The notes under the pieces were generated by a model, which was not told the DNA's origin, made no database searches, and saw only the letters and a list, made by a program, of their open reading frames with translations. A stretch of 64,000 bases of DNA from Halobacillus sp. Nhm2S1 (GTDB taxonomy: Bacteria > Bacillota > Bacilli > Bacillales > Halobacillaceae): positions 62,001-126,000 of the forward strand of contig NZ_JAIEZV010000002.1 in assembly GCF_019599545.1 (NCBI RefSeq). The letters run 5' to 3'. Below are positions 46,286 to 55,746 of the stretch, piece after piece (within the stretch, counting starts at the first letter, position 1; the number at the start of each line of letters is the position of its first letter). The position numbers and the translations under genes were made by a program.

Positions 46286-46903
46286 TTGCTATTCAGTTAT
46301 ATTCTGCTCGGCCTATCACTATCCGCTCCAATCGGCCCCATCAACGCCGCCCAGTTGGACAAGGGAATTCGGTATGGTTTTTGGCATGCCTGGCTTGTCG
46401 GTGTGGGAGCGATGTGCGCGGATGCCTTGTTCATGCTGATGATCTACTTTGGACTGGCTCAATACGTAGAGCTCCCTCTTGTGAAAACATTCCTTTGGTC
46501 TTTTGGAGCTTTTGTATTGATCTATACTGGCATTGAAAGCATGACAGCCTCCCATACGGAAGAAACGAATCGGTCCTATTCATCGACAAAAATGAAATCC
46601 TTCCGTACAGGATTTTTGATGGCTTTATCAAATCCATTGAACATTCTTTTCTGGATCGGTATTTATGGTTCTATTCTCGCTCAAATATCTTCTCAATATG
46701 AACACACTCAACTACTTATTTACAGCGGGGGCATCTTTATTGGAATCATGTTATGGGATTTTACAATGGCTGGAGCAGCATCTGGAGCTAGAAGGTGGAT
46801 GACGGCGAAGTTGTTAAGAGGAATTTCTGTACTTTCCGGCCTATTGCTGATTGGTTTCGGTGTTTATTTTGGATTTCAGGCAGTGAAGATGTTTGTCGGG
46901 TAG
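46286..46903 (+). CDS. LysE/RhtB-family exporter
   Basis: 205 aa from a TTG at 46286 with AAAGGAGGTCC upstream. Six membrane segments and the family's opening motif GLSLSAPIGPINAAQLDKGIRYGF. LysE-type proteins export amino acids or small metabolites; the substrate is unknown. Confidence 0.85.
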   Translation: MLFSYILLGLSLSAPIGPINAAQLDKGIRYGFWHAWLVGVGAMCADALFMLMIYFGLAQYVELPLVKTFLWSFGAFVLIYTGIESMTASHTEETNRSYSSTKMKSFRTGFLMALSNPLNILFWIGIYGSILAQISSQYEHTQLLIYSGGIFIGIMLWDFTMAGAASGARRWMTAKLLRGISVLSGLLLIGFGVYFGFQAVKMFVG

Positions 46904-46965
46904 ACAGTCACCTATAAGTGCTCTCTCCAATAGGATATGGATGTATCCTAGGAGGGAGATTTTTT

Positions 46966-47721
46966 ATGTTGTACACCAAGGAAGAAATAGAGAACCACGC
47001 GAATGACCTCGAACTCTGGCAACTTGAAGTTTATCAACAATTCTCGAACATGATGACTCAGCGGGAGAACCCATATCCTTGTGTACCTGGAATACAAGGA
47101 TTCATGAAGAACATGCTGCGGTTCGGTTTTGTGGGAGATCCACGGACAGATGAAAGCACAGACCAGTTAGCTCTTTTATTAAAACAGTATGGTGAGATAT
47201 CGAGAGCCACAGGGAACTACGCATCCCTCGTGATCTTTTGTGATACACGAACACTTCTGGATGAACAAACAACGATGGACGAATATGAAGAGGTTTTTTG
47301 GACTTTACTGAACGTCACACACTCGAAAGATCCATCCCCTTGGCCGGAGAATATACCAAAGAACCCTGAGGACCCTGCATGGGAATTTTGTTTCAATGGT
47401 GAACCCTACTTCGCTTTTTGTGCTACCCCAGTCCATAAGCTCAGGAACAGTCGAAGCTTCCCTTGTATGCTTCTTGCTTTTCAGCCACGCTGGGTGTTTG
47501 ATGAAATCAACGATTCGACTCCCTTTGGCAGAAAAATCAAAAAGGTGATTCGTAAGCGGTTAGAAGAATACGATGGTATTCCTACCCACCCTGCCTTAAA
47601 ATGGTATGGACAAAAAGATAACCATGAATGGAAGCAATACTTCTTGAAAGATGACGATTCATCCTTATCCAAATGTCCTTTTATGGCATTGAAGAACAAA
47701 TGGAAAAGTTTACGCCCCTGA
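46966..47721 (+). CDS. YqcI/YcgG-family protein
   Basis: 251 aa from the ATG at 46966 (GGAGGGAG upstream); the longer frame to 46918 has no site. Matches the YqcI/YcgG family: PYPCVPGIQGFMKNMLRFGFVGDPR and LAFQPRWVFDEINDSTPFGRKIKKVIRKRLEEYDGI. Cys-containing CPCV/KCPFMA-like sites at both ends (CVPGIQ, KCPFM). Soluble, function unknown. Its last 12 bases overlap the end of the convergent permease gene. Confidence 0.78.
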   Translation: MLYTKEEIENHANDLELWQLEVYQQFSNMMTQRENPYPCVPGIQGFMKNMLRFGFVGDPRTDESTDQLALLLKQYGEISRATGNYASLVIFCDTRTLLDEQTTMDEYEEVFWTLLNVTHSKDPSPWPENIPKNPEDPAWEFCFNGEPYFAFCATPVHKLRNSRSFPCMLLAFQPRWVFDEINDSTPFGRKIKKVIRKRLEEYDGIPTHPALKWYGQKDNHEWKQYFLKDDDSSLSKCPFMALKNKWKSLRP

Positions 47722-49026
47722 ATGGGGTGTTTTCTTTTGCTTCACCCATGTTGCAAAGCCTATCAGGACCAGGAACGCTAAGCTTACAAAAAAACCGATC
47801 CGAGTCATTGAATCAATCCATGTGCCTGTTACAGCAACAATGATGAGACTGATCCCAATCATTACGAGTATGGTTCCCTTTTTCCCTTTCACCATCAACT
47901 TCTTGTAAGACAGGAGGATGAAAGCCCAGTTGTACAAAAGCATCAATCCTGCTGCTGTCGTTACATATTCAAAGATCCGATTAGGAAGCAGTACAGCAAG
48001 TATAATGGAGAGAATGACAACGAGAATGGTTAGAAGAAAGGCAGGCTTCGATACTTTCCCTTCCTCCTTTTCTGCGAATAGTTCAGGTGCATCCCCTTCT
48101 TCACTCAAGGCCATCAGCATCGTTGTGACAGCATAGAGAGAGGCTACCATTGTTGAGAATCCAGCGATGATTAAGACACTATTGAATACATGCGGCACCC
48201 AGGGGAGAGAATATTCCGTCAGTGCCGTGAGAAAAGGACTTTCCTCTGTGGAAATGCTCTTCCATGAGGTAAGTTTAAGGACAAAATAAAAGGCGGCCAC
48301 GTATACACTAGTGAGCACGATCAGCATCATTGTCCCTGACTTTGGTGCGTCCTTTGGGTCTTTCAATTCATTAGCCATCAGCCCCATGACTTCAATTCCC
48401 CCAAACGCATAAAACGCATAAAGCAGGGCGATCCAAAGCCCGGCCCCCTTTCCATCAGAAAAGGAAGAAAGCGGGCTTGTCATAGCCTTCGGTTCTCCTC
48501 CCCCTATGTTTCCAGTCATAGCAAGAATCGCTATAAGAATGAACATGATGATTGCGGAAATTTTTATCAGCCCGAAAATATTCTCCATTCGCTCTACTTG
48601 CTTGACTCCAAGCCATATGACCAAGAGCCCAAGGACGGCAAAGACACAAGCCAGCCCCCAGAGAGGAATTTTTTCAAACCAGAACTGTGCAAAGATGGCG
48701 AGGGCCGTTAATTGACTCCCCATAATTAACATTTCTGAAGACCAATAAACCCAGCCATTGCTGAACCCAGCCCAGGGACCAAAGGCTTGTTTGGCATAGG
48801 TGCGAAACGAACCTTTCTCCGGATGATTCGCTGTCATGGCGGCTAAGGAACGGAAAACAATATACGTCCCGATTCCTGCGATCAAATAGGCCAACAAGAC
48901 CGCTGGCCCGGCTTTTTCAATGGCGATACTGGACCCTAGAAAAAATCCTGTTCCAATAATACATCCGATCCCGATGAACGACAGCTGCCACCATGATAGT
49001 TTCCCTTTTTTATGTACATCAGCCAT
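47710..49026 (-). CDS. APC-superfamily amino acid permease
   Basis: 438 aa from the ATG at 49026 with AAGGAGGGG upstream; the longer frame to 49146 overlaps the divergent gene and is rejected. Twelve membrane segments; GIGCIIGTGFFLGSSIAI near the start is the family's substrate-binding glycine motif, and GGIEVMGLMANELKDPK lies in helix 6. It resembles GABA/lysine/arginine-type permeases (RocE/AnsP group). Its divergent neighbour is an arginine-deiminase-family enzyme, so a guanidino substrate is possible. Confidence 0.85.
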   Translation of the reverse strand: MADVHKKGKLSWWQLSFIGIGCIIGTGFFLGSSIAIEKAGPAVLLAYLIAGIGTYIVFRSLAAMTANHPEKGSFRTYAKQAFGPWAGFSNGWVYWSSEMLIMGSQLTALAIFAQFWFEKIPLWGLACVFAVLGLLVIWLGVKQVERMENIFGLIKISAIIMFILIAILAMTGNIGGGEPKAMTSPLSSFSDGKGAGLWIALLYAFYAFGGIEVMGLMANELKDPKDAPKSGTMMLIVLTSVYVAAFYFVLKLTSWKSISTEESPFLTALTEYSLPWVPHVFNSVLIIAGFSTMVASLYAVTTMLMALSEEGDAPELFAEKEEGKVSKPAFLLTILVVILSIILAVLLPNRIFEYVTTAAGLMLLYNWAFILLSYKKLMVKGKKGTILVMIGISLIIVAVTGTWIDSMTRIGFFVSLAFLVLIGFATWVKQKKTPHSGA

Positions 49027-49144
49027 GATCACCCCTCCTTCTGCGTTTAGTTTGAAAATATTTGCCAGGATTATGTGTGAAACGAAGAATGTTTTATGTA
49101 GATGAGGAGAAAGTATCAAGAGATAAAGAAGGAGCGTGGCATTC

Positions 49145-50086
49145 ATGATGAATTGGAACCCTAATTGCTGGAATGAATACGATGACCTTAAAAAGGTAGT
49201 GGTTTGTACACCTTCCGTTCTCCATGTCCCTGATCAACAAACCGCAACAGATATCCGTTGGGAAAAAACAGCGGATAGCGATAAAATGAAAATCTGTTTT
49301 AACCATATGGTCGAGGCGATGAGTAAAGAGGGAGTCCAAGTGGTCGACTATTCCAATTACCTCAAGGAAGAAGATAAAGCTTTCCATGAACAGTTGATCA
49401 ATCGCGTTTTTGTCCGAGACCTGGCCTGTGTCTTCGGTAATAAAGTAATTCCAGGTGAAGCTGGGAATACCATGAGAAGACCAGAGTACTTTCATGCCCA
49501 CAAAATTTTCGAACAGTGGTTTGACGACGACCATTATTCCATCCATGATAATGACACGGTGAATGCACTTGAAAATGGCGATGTATTTGTCTTAAACAAG
49601 GATGCGGTCTTTATTAATGTGGGAATGAGATCAAGCTATGAGAGCGCTCAGGCGTTAAAAGAAAAATTAATTCCTCTCGGGTTTTCTGAGATTGGAGTCA
49701 TCGACCTGCCTCGTCGCGGAGATACGATGCACTTAGACATGAATTTCAATATAGCAGGAGCAGGAATAGCTATAGCCAAAAGTTATATGCGCTATTTCCC
49801 TGTTGAAGTCTTAACCAGGACAGGATCGTCATATGTTATGATGCATGAATTTCTTAAGCGACACGATTATGAAATCATTTGGACAGATAAAGTAAAGCAT
49901 ACGGTAGCGGATATCAACTTTTTAAACCTAGACCCTGATACGTTGTTGATCAGCTCAAAAGCCCACAAAAAAATCTTCCATCACGAGTTCCTGAAAAAGA
50001 AACGGCTGATCGAAGTAGATGTGGACGAGTTAGAGGCAGGTGGCGGGGGAATCCGATGTATGACCTTACCTATAGAACGAGGTTAG
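49145..50086 (+). CDS. Arginine-deiminase-family (amidinotransferase-fold) hydrolase
   Basis: 313 aa from the ATG at 49145 (ATG 49148 also possible); AAGGAGC upstream. Penta-barrel guanidino-modifying enzyme: Asp in NRVFVRDLACVFGN, Glu/His in DTMHLDMNFN and the catalytic Cys in GGGGIRCMTLP. The GGGGIxC motif fits arginine deiminase or dimethylarginine dimethylaminohydrolase (DDAH). No arcB/arcC genes adjoin, so a full arginine deiminase pathway is not encoded here. Divergent from an APC permease, which probably imports the substrate. Confidence 0.87.
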   Translation: MMNWNPNCWNEYDDLKKVVVCTPSVLHVPDQQTATDIRWEKTADSDKMKICFNHMVEAMSKEGVQVVDYSNYLKEEDKAFHEQLINRVFVRDLACVFGNKVIPGEAGNTMRRPEYFHAHKIFEQWFDDDHYSIHDNDTVNALENGDVFVLNKDAVFINVGMRSSYESAQALKEKLIPLGFSEIGVIDLPRRGDTMHLDMNFNIAGAGIAIAKSYMRYFPVEVLTRTGSSYVMMHEFLKRHDYEIIWTDKVKHTVADINFLNLDPDTLLISSKAHKKIFHHEFLKKKRLIEVDVDELEAGGGGIRCMTLPIERG

Positions 50087-50134
50087 ACAGTACGGAAGCA
50101 ATGGAAATAGCAATGACGTATTACGAATGCAAAA

Positions 50135-50179
50135 AAAATAGACCTGGTCACCTAACATTCAGGTACACAGGTCTATTTT
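50135..50179. terminator. Terminator
   Basis: Stem AAAATAGACCTG / CAGGTCTATTTT with a 21-base loop that holds a smaller GGT..ACC pairing; 50 bases after the hydrolase gene. Confidence 0.75.
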
Positions 50180-50249
50180 CATTAATTAATTTCGCGCGCC
50201 TAAAAGAAACAAAAAATGAAAGAAGCTGATTTGAGCATGAAATTTTTAA

Positions 50250-50675
50250 TTATTTTACCATTGTTACCGGACAGGAAGCTTCATGTAGCACGTTGAAACT
50301 GACACTCCCTAAAATCTTACTCCTGATAGCACCTAAGCCTCGCGAGCCCATTACGATACTATAAGCATTCGATTCTTTTGCTTCCTTAGCTATTTCAAAG
50401 TCTGGTGAACCAATTCTGACTTTTGTGTGGACGGTTATCTCTGAATTCCCAACGACTTTTAGTGCGTAATCAATCACTTCTTTGGCGTTTTCCTGCTGGT
50501 ATTTACGTACTTCTTCCCGGCTTACAAATCGGTTAATATTAGGGGTATTGTAATTATATTGTACATTTAAGAGGAGAATTTCTGCCCCCATTGCTTTTGC
50601 TATTTCCATTGCATGTCGCAAAGCTCTTATCGAAAAATCTGAACCATCAACCGGCACCAAAATTTTTTGTGACAT
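50250..50675 (-). CDS. Universal stress protein (UspA family)
   Basis: 141 aa from the ATG at 50675 (SD AGGGGGC); the ATG two codons earlier is too close. UspA fold with KILVPVDGSDFSIRALRHAMEIA at the start and the ATP-binding GSRGLGAIRSKILGSVSFNVLHEASCPVTMVK at the end, which has the G-2x-G-9x-G-S pattern. A cre-like site lies about 45 bases upstream, suggesting carbon-source control. Confidence 0.92.
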   Translation of the reverse strand: MSQKILVPVDGSDFSIRALRHAMEIAKAMGAEILLLNVQYNYNTPNINRFVSREEVRKYQQENAKEVIDYALKVVGNSEITVHTKVRIGSPDFEIAKEAKESNAYSIVMGSRGLGAIRSKILGSVSFNVLHEASCPVTMVK

Positions 50676-50716
50676 AAGCATTTGCCCCCTTCAGAGAATT
50701 TTTCACTACAAGAATA

Positions 50717-50730
50717 AGAAAACGCTTTCA
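50717..50730 (-). promoter_or_regulatory. cre-like site upstream of the UspA gene
   Basis: Minus strand TGAAAGCGTTTTCT differs from the CcpA consensus TGWAANCGNTNWCA only at the last base. It lies 42 bases before the start codon. Confidence 0.4.
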
Positions 50731-50889
50731 ATTATTCACATAAAAAAAGATCACATCCATGTTCATTCCTTGTGCTGAGGTTTCTTTATATGTATTTTAT
50801 CAAATTTATCCTGCTATATATACAAAATTATATCTTTACTTATGTAATCAAGAAAAGGGAAATCATGAATAGCACCTATAATAAAGCAT

Positions 50890-50918
50890 AAAAAAACCAC
50901 CAATGTATGTATTGGTGG
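50890..50918 (-). terminator. Terminator of ssrA
   Basis: Minus strand stem CCACCAAT / ATTGGTGG with an 8-base loop and TTTTTTT tail. The first strand includes the 3'-terminal CCA of the tmRNA. Confidence 0.85.
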
Positions 50919-51275
50919 AGACGGTGGGAGTCGAACCCACGTCCGGAGATATCGGCACTCGGGCTTCTACGAGCGTAGTTGATATATTATATTTCACTGC
51001 CTCTTCAGCCTACCAACAGGCTTCCGAGGAGCTAGCCTGATTGGTCTCTTCGTTTTTCCTCAGGCGGTGGAAAAACGCGTAGCCCACTTTAGTTTGAGAC
51101 CCTTCATCTAGCACATGGGCGATGCCAGGAAGGATCAGCTATAGTCTACTTACGCAGCTACAGCTAGGTTTTCGTTAGATTCGCCAGTTATATTTAGGCA
51201 AATGACGGTTTTACGAGGCGTCGCTCGACTCGCAACCCGAGCTCGACCTATCCCCGTCGAATCCGTAACGTCCCC
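50913..51275 (-). ncRNA. ssrA: tmRNA (ssrA)
   Basis: 363-nt transfer-messenger RNA. The 5' end GGGGACGTTACGGATTCGAC and 3' end GGTTCGACTCCCACCGTCTCCACCA pair as the alanine acceptor stem and T arm. The tag frame lies at 51150-51185 and reads GESNENLAVAA, then TAA, so the full tag on stalled proteins is A-GESNENLAVAA, ending in the protease signal LAVAA. Its partner smpB lies about 100 bp upstream and rnr follows in the region. Confidence 0.98.
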
Positions 51276-51373
51276 GTTAGGATTAAGGGATAACAGTCAA
51301 GCTGTTCATCCATGTCGCGTTGACGACAAATATTATTATAGCAGAAATATAATATTTTTCAAGGGGGTAAGCA

Positions 51374-51838
51374 TTAGCGAAGGCTATCCTTGATCGCACG
51401 GTCGATCTCACGCTTCTGCTGTTTACGCTTAAGATCTTCTCGCTTATCATATTTCTTCTTGCCTCGACCAACTCCAACAAGCACTTTAGCCACACCATTT
51501 TTGATATACACTTTCAATGGTACTAAAGAATAACCTTTCTGCTGGGTTTGACCGATCAGCTGGTTAATTTCTTTTCGGTGCAGCAACAGCTTACGCGCCC
51601 TTGTTGGTTCATGGTTGTAAATATTCCCCTGCTCATATGGAGAAATGTGCATGTTGTGTAAATACACTTCCCCTTTATTGATACGGGCAAAGCTGTCTTT
51701 CAAGTTCAATCGTCCATTTCGGATCGATTTGATTTCTGTCCCCTGTAAGACGATTCCTGCTTCGAATGTTTCTTCGATGGCGAAATCGTGGCGGGCTTTT
51801 TTATTTTGAGCTAGTGTTTTTCCATGTCCTCTTGGCAT
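51374..51838 (-). CDS. smpB: SsrA-binding protein SmpB
   Basis: 154 aa from the ATG at 51838 (SD GGAGGAAAAGG), the family's normal length; the longer frame to 51895 lacks a site. It binds the tRNA-like end of tmRNA and brings it to stalled ribosomes. Motifs: [31 protein letters not shown], the RNA-binding [12 protein letters not shown], and the basic tail [22 protein letters not shown]. Just upstream of ssrA on the same strand. Confidence 0.98.
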   Translation of the reverse strand: MPRGHGKTLAQNKKARHDFAIEETFEAGIVLQGTEIKSIRNGRLNLKDSFARINKGEVYLHNMHISPYEQGNIYNHEPTRARKLLLHRKEINQLIGQTQQKGYSLVPLKVYIKNGVAKVLVGVGRGKKKYDKREDLKRKQQKREIDRAIKDSLR

Positions 51839-51995
51839 ACCTTTTCCTCCTCTGTTGCGTCCCTTCATTGTACCAAAACTCATAGCCATTTCCAATTGAT
51901 ATCAAATGGTTGAAAACTGATTTGTCTGAATAGACTTTTTCTGTCAGCGTGTGAGAATATAAAGTTGCACATGCTTGATAAAGGAGATACAACAC

Positions 51996-52862
51996 ATGGA
52001 ACAAGTCATGAATGTAAAACCCTTAACGATTGAAGACTATCCGACTCTCAAAGAAATGGACACAGGGATTGAAGACGACTATGTGGTTCGGATTTTTGAT
52101 CGACTCGTCACTTCTGACAGTCATAAGCTTTTCGGACTTTTTCAAAATGGACAGATGATGGCTGTTGGTGGGTATAGCTTATTTGGACAGAACAAGTTCG
52201 CTATGCTCGGCCGATTACGAAGTGACCGACGCTTTCATATGAAAGGAAACGCCACAGAATTGCTCAAGCCTGTCGTTGATCAATTGAAAAAAGATTCAAG
52301 AGTTAGCTGGATCGGCGCGAACACACACCTTGGGAATTTACCTGCAAGACGTGTCCTTGAAAAGCTCGGGATCGACCAAGGACCCATCATCCACTACTTG
52401 ACTCTGAAACGGCCTGATTTATTAAAAGGACACACGCCAGGTCCTGTATGGCAGCCTGTCCATGATTTAAAAAGGAAGCGCGATCTACTGACCGGTTTGG
52501 ATGAAAACGCCTTGGGGACATTTCCATATGAATGCTACTATCCCTTCCCTTTTGATGAGGCTCTGTTCACGGACGATTATCTACAGGAGTGTTCCTTTTT
52601 TGAAAGTCCCGATCAAAGAAGATTCGTCATCATAAAAAATGATACAAAAAAATATGATTATTCCCATGTTAAATACTTCTGGAATGATCATTATGATCAG
52701 CCCGGTTTGTTTGAAACCATCCTCCATCATTGGAATAAAAACCCGGATAATGTCGGTTGCTGGATTGATTTTTCTGACCAGGGATTTAAGAACATTCCTG
52801 AATTGACCGCCTATGATGTTCAGGAACCATGGATCCTTTACGGCACTTGGAAAAAGGCATAA
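51996..52862 (+). CDS. GNAT-family acetyltransferase
   Basis: 288 aa from the ATG at 51996 with AAAGGAGAT upstream. N-terminal GNAT domain (LTIEDYPTLKEMDTGIEDDYVV, QMMAVGGYSLFG, MLGRLRSDRRFHMKGNATELLKPVVDQL with the acetyl-CoA loop RRFHMKGNA). The C-terminal 130 residues, rich in Tyr, Phe and Trp, form a second, less clear domain. The substrate is unknown. Divergent from smpB. Confidence 0.8.
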   Translation: MEQVMNVKPLTIEDYPTLKEMDTGIEDDYVVRIFDRLVTSDSHKLFGLFQNGQMMAVGGYSLFGQNKFAMLGRLRSDRRFHMKGNATELLKPVVDQLKKDSRVSWIGANTHLGNLPARRVLEKLGIDQGPIIHYLTLKRPDLLKGHTPGPVWQPVHDLKRKRDLLTGLDENALGTFPYECYYPFPFDEALFTDDYLQECSFFESPDQRRFVIIKNDTKKYDYSHVKYFWNDHYDQPGLFETILHHWNKNPDNVGCWIDFSDQGFKNIPELTAYDVQEPWILYGTWKKA

Positions 52863-52956
52863 TTATAAGAAATCTCCTGCATATATTGACAAGCTCCTTC
52901 ATAGTATTTAGAATCCTCTAAAGGAAAAATTTTAACGCAAGAAAGGATTAAAGACT

Positions 52957-53376
52957 ATGAACTTTATGAAAGCCGTACAGCTGTTAGATGAAGGTCATGC
53001 TTTGGAACGTCATACATGGAAGAATTCTGGATATATTGTAAAAGATGAAAAAGGAAAAATTGTTTTCTTTGATCATAATGAACCTACTTTTTATTCCTTA
53101 ACGACAGAGGATGCTCTCGCTTCTGATTGGGAACAGACCACTAAAGATCAATGGACGATCGTGTCTGTTTCCCACGACCGGGAATTGATGCAAGGGAAGC
53201 TTTTCGTTTCTTATCACATTTGCTCTGAAAATGAGGGCAACATCATGAATAACCACCTCGTGCAGGCAGATGAATTGTCTCAGTGGTCCCGTTTTGTAAA
53301 TCTGGACCTTGCCAATTCCGCACGTTATTTGAATGAGCAGGATGTAGCCACTGTTCAAAATACAATTAGTGCTTAA
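52957..53376 (+). CDS. DUF2829-like (Tad2-like) protein with C-terminal extension
   Basis: 139 aa with AAAGGAT upstream. Residues 1-60 follow the DUF2829 pattern: MNFMKAVQLLDEGHALERHTW at the start and LTTEDALASDWE at the end of the first unit. DUF2829 includes the phage anti-defence protein Tad2. An extra C-terminal part of about 75 residues (WTIVSVSHDRELMQGKLFVSYHICSENEGN...) has no family I recognise. It sits in housekeeping DNA, with its own terminator, so it may serve the host and not a phage. Confidence 0.5.
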   Translation: MNFMKAVQLLDEGHALERHTWKNSGYIVKDEKGKIVFFDHNEPTFYSLTTEDALASDWEQTTKDQWTIVSVSHDRELMQGKLFVSYHICSENEGNIMNNHLVQADELSQWSRFVNLDLANSARYLNEQDVATVQNTISA

Positions 53377-53385
53377 AACATCACT

Positions 53386-53416
53386 AAAAAACGCGCGAAA
53401 TCATTCGCGCGTTTTT
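53386..53416. terminator. Bidirectional terminator
   Basis: Stem AAAAACGCGCGAA / TTCGCGCGTTTTT with ATCAT loop, between the DUF2829-like gene and the end of rnr. Confidence 0.9.
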
Positions 53417-53417
53417 C

Positions 53418-55706
53418 TTATTTCTTCTTTTTGCTACCTTTTTTAGGAACACCTTTGTTTCTGTAAAACGGTTTGTTTCCTTTTTGTTTGTTTTTCTTTT
53501 TATCTTTTTTCCGGTCTGGGCCTTTGGATTTAATCTGTTTCGGGCGCTCTGGACGTTTCCGTTCTTTTCTCGGTTTCATGCCATCAATTTCGAAATCGAC
53601 AACTCGCTCTTCAATATTGACGTTCGTCACTTTGATGGTTACTTCATCACCGATTCGGTAAACATTCCCCGTACGTTCTCCAATCATCGCATACTGTTTT
53701 TCATGGTAATGATAATAATCGTCGGTCAATGTACTCACGTGAACCAAACCTTCTACCGTGTTCGGAAGTTCGACGAACATTCCGAAACTGGTCACAGAAC
53801 TGATAACACCCTCAAATTCTTCTCCGATTTTATCCTGCATGAATTCTGCTTTTTTCAGATCATCCGTTTCCCGTTCCGCATCCACTGCCGCACGTTCCAT
53901 TTCGGAAGAATGGCGGGCGATTTCGGGCATTTGATCTTTCCAATGCTTCCGTGTCTTATAATCCAGCTTTTCTTCAACCAAGTAAGTGCGAATTAGACGG
54001 TGGACAATCAAGTCCGGGTATCGTCGGATCGGAGAAGTGAAGTGGGTATAGAAATCTGTAGCCAAACCGAAGTGACCGAGACCTTGTGGGTCATATTTCG
54101 CCTGCTGCATGGAACGCAGCATCAGCTTCGAGATAATCATATCTTCCTGTGTACCTTTCACTTCTTCTAAGACCTTCTGCAAAGCCTGCGGATGAACATT
54201 GTCAGCCGTCCCTTTAACGGAATACCCCATATTGGCGACGAACTCAAAGAAGTTCTGCAGCTTATCTTCATCCGGATCCTGGTGAATACGGTGAATGAAT
54301 GGAACATCCATCCAGTGGAAATGTTCTGCTACGGTTTCGTTTGCAGCCAACATGAATTCTTCAATTAGACGCTCTGCAACAGAACGCTCCCGCAGACGGA
54401 CGTCGACAGCTTTTCCTTCTTCATCAACGACAACGCCGGCTTCTTTAAAATCAAAATCAATAGCGCCGCGGCCCATTCTTTTTCCTCTCAAAATACTGGC
54501 AAGCTTCTCCATGTCTTTGAACATCGGCACAAGCTCTTCATATTTTTTCATCAATTCAGGATCTTCGTCCTGTAAAATGCTGTTCACATCTTTATATGTC
54601 ATTCGTTCATTGGTCTTAATGACACTTTGGAAAATTTCATGGTTCACGACTTCCCCACTACTGTTGATTTCCATTTCACAAGTCAAAGTCAGACGATCGA
54701 CTTGCGGATTCAAGGAACAGATCCCGTTGGATAAACGGTGCGGAATCATTGGAATAACACGATCCACTAAGTACACACTCGTTGCACGTTCTCTCGCTTC
54801 CTGATCAATCGGTGAGCCTTCTTTTACATAATAAGTGACATCTGCAATGGAAACACCAAGTTTATAATTCCCATTATCAAGCTTTTTGACCATGACGGCA
54901 TCATCAAGGTCTTTAGCATCCGCTCCATCGATCGTCACGATCATTTCATCACGCAGGTCGCGGCGGTTCTTGATTTCGTCCGGGTGGATTTCATCCGGCG
55001 TGTCTGCCGCCTGCTGCAATACTTCCTCAGGAAAGTCTACTTTGATGCCATGCTTGTAAATGATAGAGATGATATCAATTCCCGGATCATTTTTATGCCC
55101 GAGGATTTCTACGATTTCTCCTTCCGCACTCATCCGGTCTTCAGGAAACTTCGTAATATTCACGATAACTTTGTGTCCATCGATGGCACCATTGTTCTGA
55201 CTCTTCGGAATGAAGATATCATTTGGAATCCGCTTATCATCGGCAATAACAAAACCAAAATTGCGGCTGGATTCGTATGTCCCAACGACACGTGTGGTTG
55301 CTCTTTCCAAAATACGAATGACTGTACCTTCCGGCCGTGTCCCATCCTCTTTCCGTTTCTCAATGCGGACGAGGACTTTATCATTGTTCATAGCTGAATG
55401 AAGGTCAGAATGATGAATGTACACATCATCCTTGTCCTCTTCATCAGGGATGAGGAAAGCGAAACCTTTCGCATGCATTTGAATACGGCCACGAATCAAG
55501 TTCATCTTCTCCGGAAGACCAAAGCGGTTTTTACGGGTCCGCACAAGCTCTCCCTCTTCCTCAAGCTCATTCAGTGCCTTCATGAGGTCCTTGAATTCAT
55601 CGGAACTTCCAAGTTCCAATGTCTCTTCAAGCTCTTGTACAGATAGTGGTTTTGATGCTGTTTCTTTGAAAAAGTCTAAAATTTGCTGTTTTAACTCTAT
55701 ACTCAA
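53418..55706 (-). CDS. rnr: Ribonuclease R
   Basis: 762 aa from a TTG at 55706 with AGGAGGT seven bases upstream. 3'-5' exonuclease. N-terminal helix-turn-helix and cold-shock domains, RNB catalytic core with [16 protein letters not shown] (metal-binding Asp cluster), [30 protein letters not shown] and [25 protein letters not shown], an S1 domain near residue 620-700 ([21 protein letters not shown]), and a long Lys-rich tail. It degrades structured RNA and, with tmRNA, the faulty mRNA released from ribosomes. Confidence 0.97.
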   Translation of the reverse strand: MSIELKQQILDFFKETASKPLSVQELEETLELGSSDEFKDLMKALNELEEEGELVRTRKNRFGLPEKMNLIRGRIQMHAKGFAFLIPDEEDKDDVYIHHSDLHSAMNNDKVLVRIEKRKEDGTRPEGTVIRILERATTRVVGTYESSRNFGFVIADDKRIPNDIFIPKSQNNGAIDGHKVIVNITKFPEDRMSAEGEIVEILGHKNDPGIDIISIIYKHGIKVDFPEEVLQQAADTPDEIHPDEIKNRRDLRDEMIVTIDGADAKDLDDAVMVKKLDNGNYKLGVSIADVTYYVKEGSPIDQEARERATSVYLVDRVIPMIPHRLSNGICSLNPQVDRLTLTCEMEINSSGEVVNHEIFQSVIKTNERMTYKDVNSILQDEDPELMKKYEELVPMFKDMEKLASILRGKRMGRGAIDFDFKEAGVVVDEEGKAVDVRLRERSVAERLIEEFMLAANETVAEHFHWMDVPFIHRIHQDPDEDKLQNFFEFVANMGYSVKGTADNVHPQALQKVLEEVKGTQEDMIISKLMLRSMQQAKYDPQGLGHFGLATDFYTHFTSPIRRYPDLIVHRLIRTYLVEEKLDYKTRKHWKDQMPEIARHSSEMERAAVDAERETDDLKKAEFMQDKIGEEFEGVISSVTSFGMFVELPNTVEGLVHVSTLTDDYYHYHEKQYAMIGERTGNVYRIGDEVTIKVTNVNIEERVVDFEIDGMKPRKERKRPERPKQIKSKGPDRKKDKKKNKQKGNKPFYRNKGVPKKGSKKKK

Positions 55707-55746
55707 TTGTCTTACCTCCTTTTAAATGAAGGACAAGACTCCGGCG

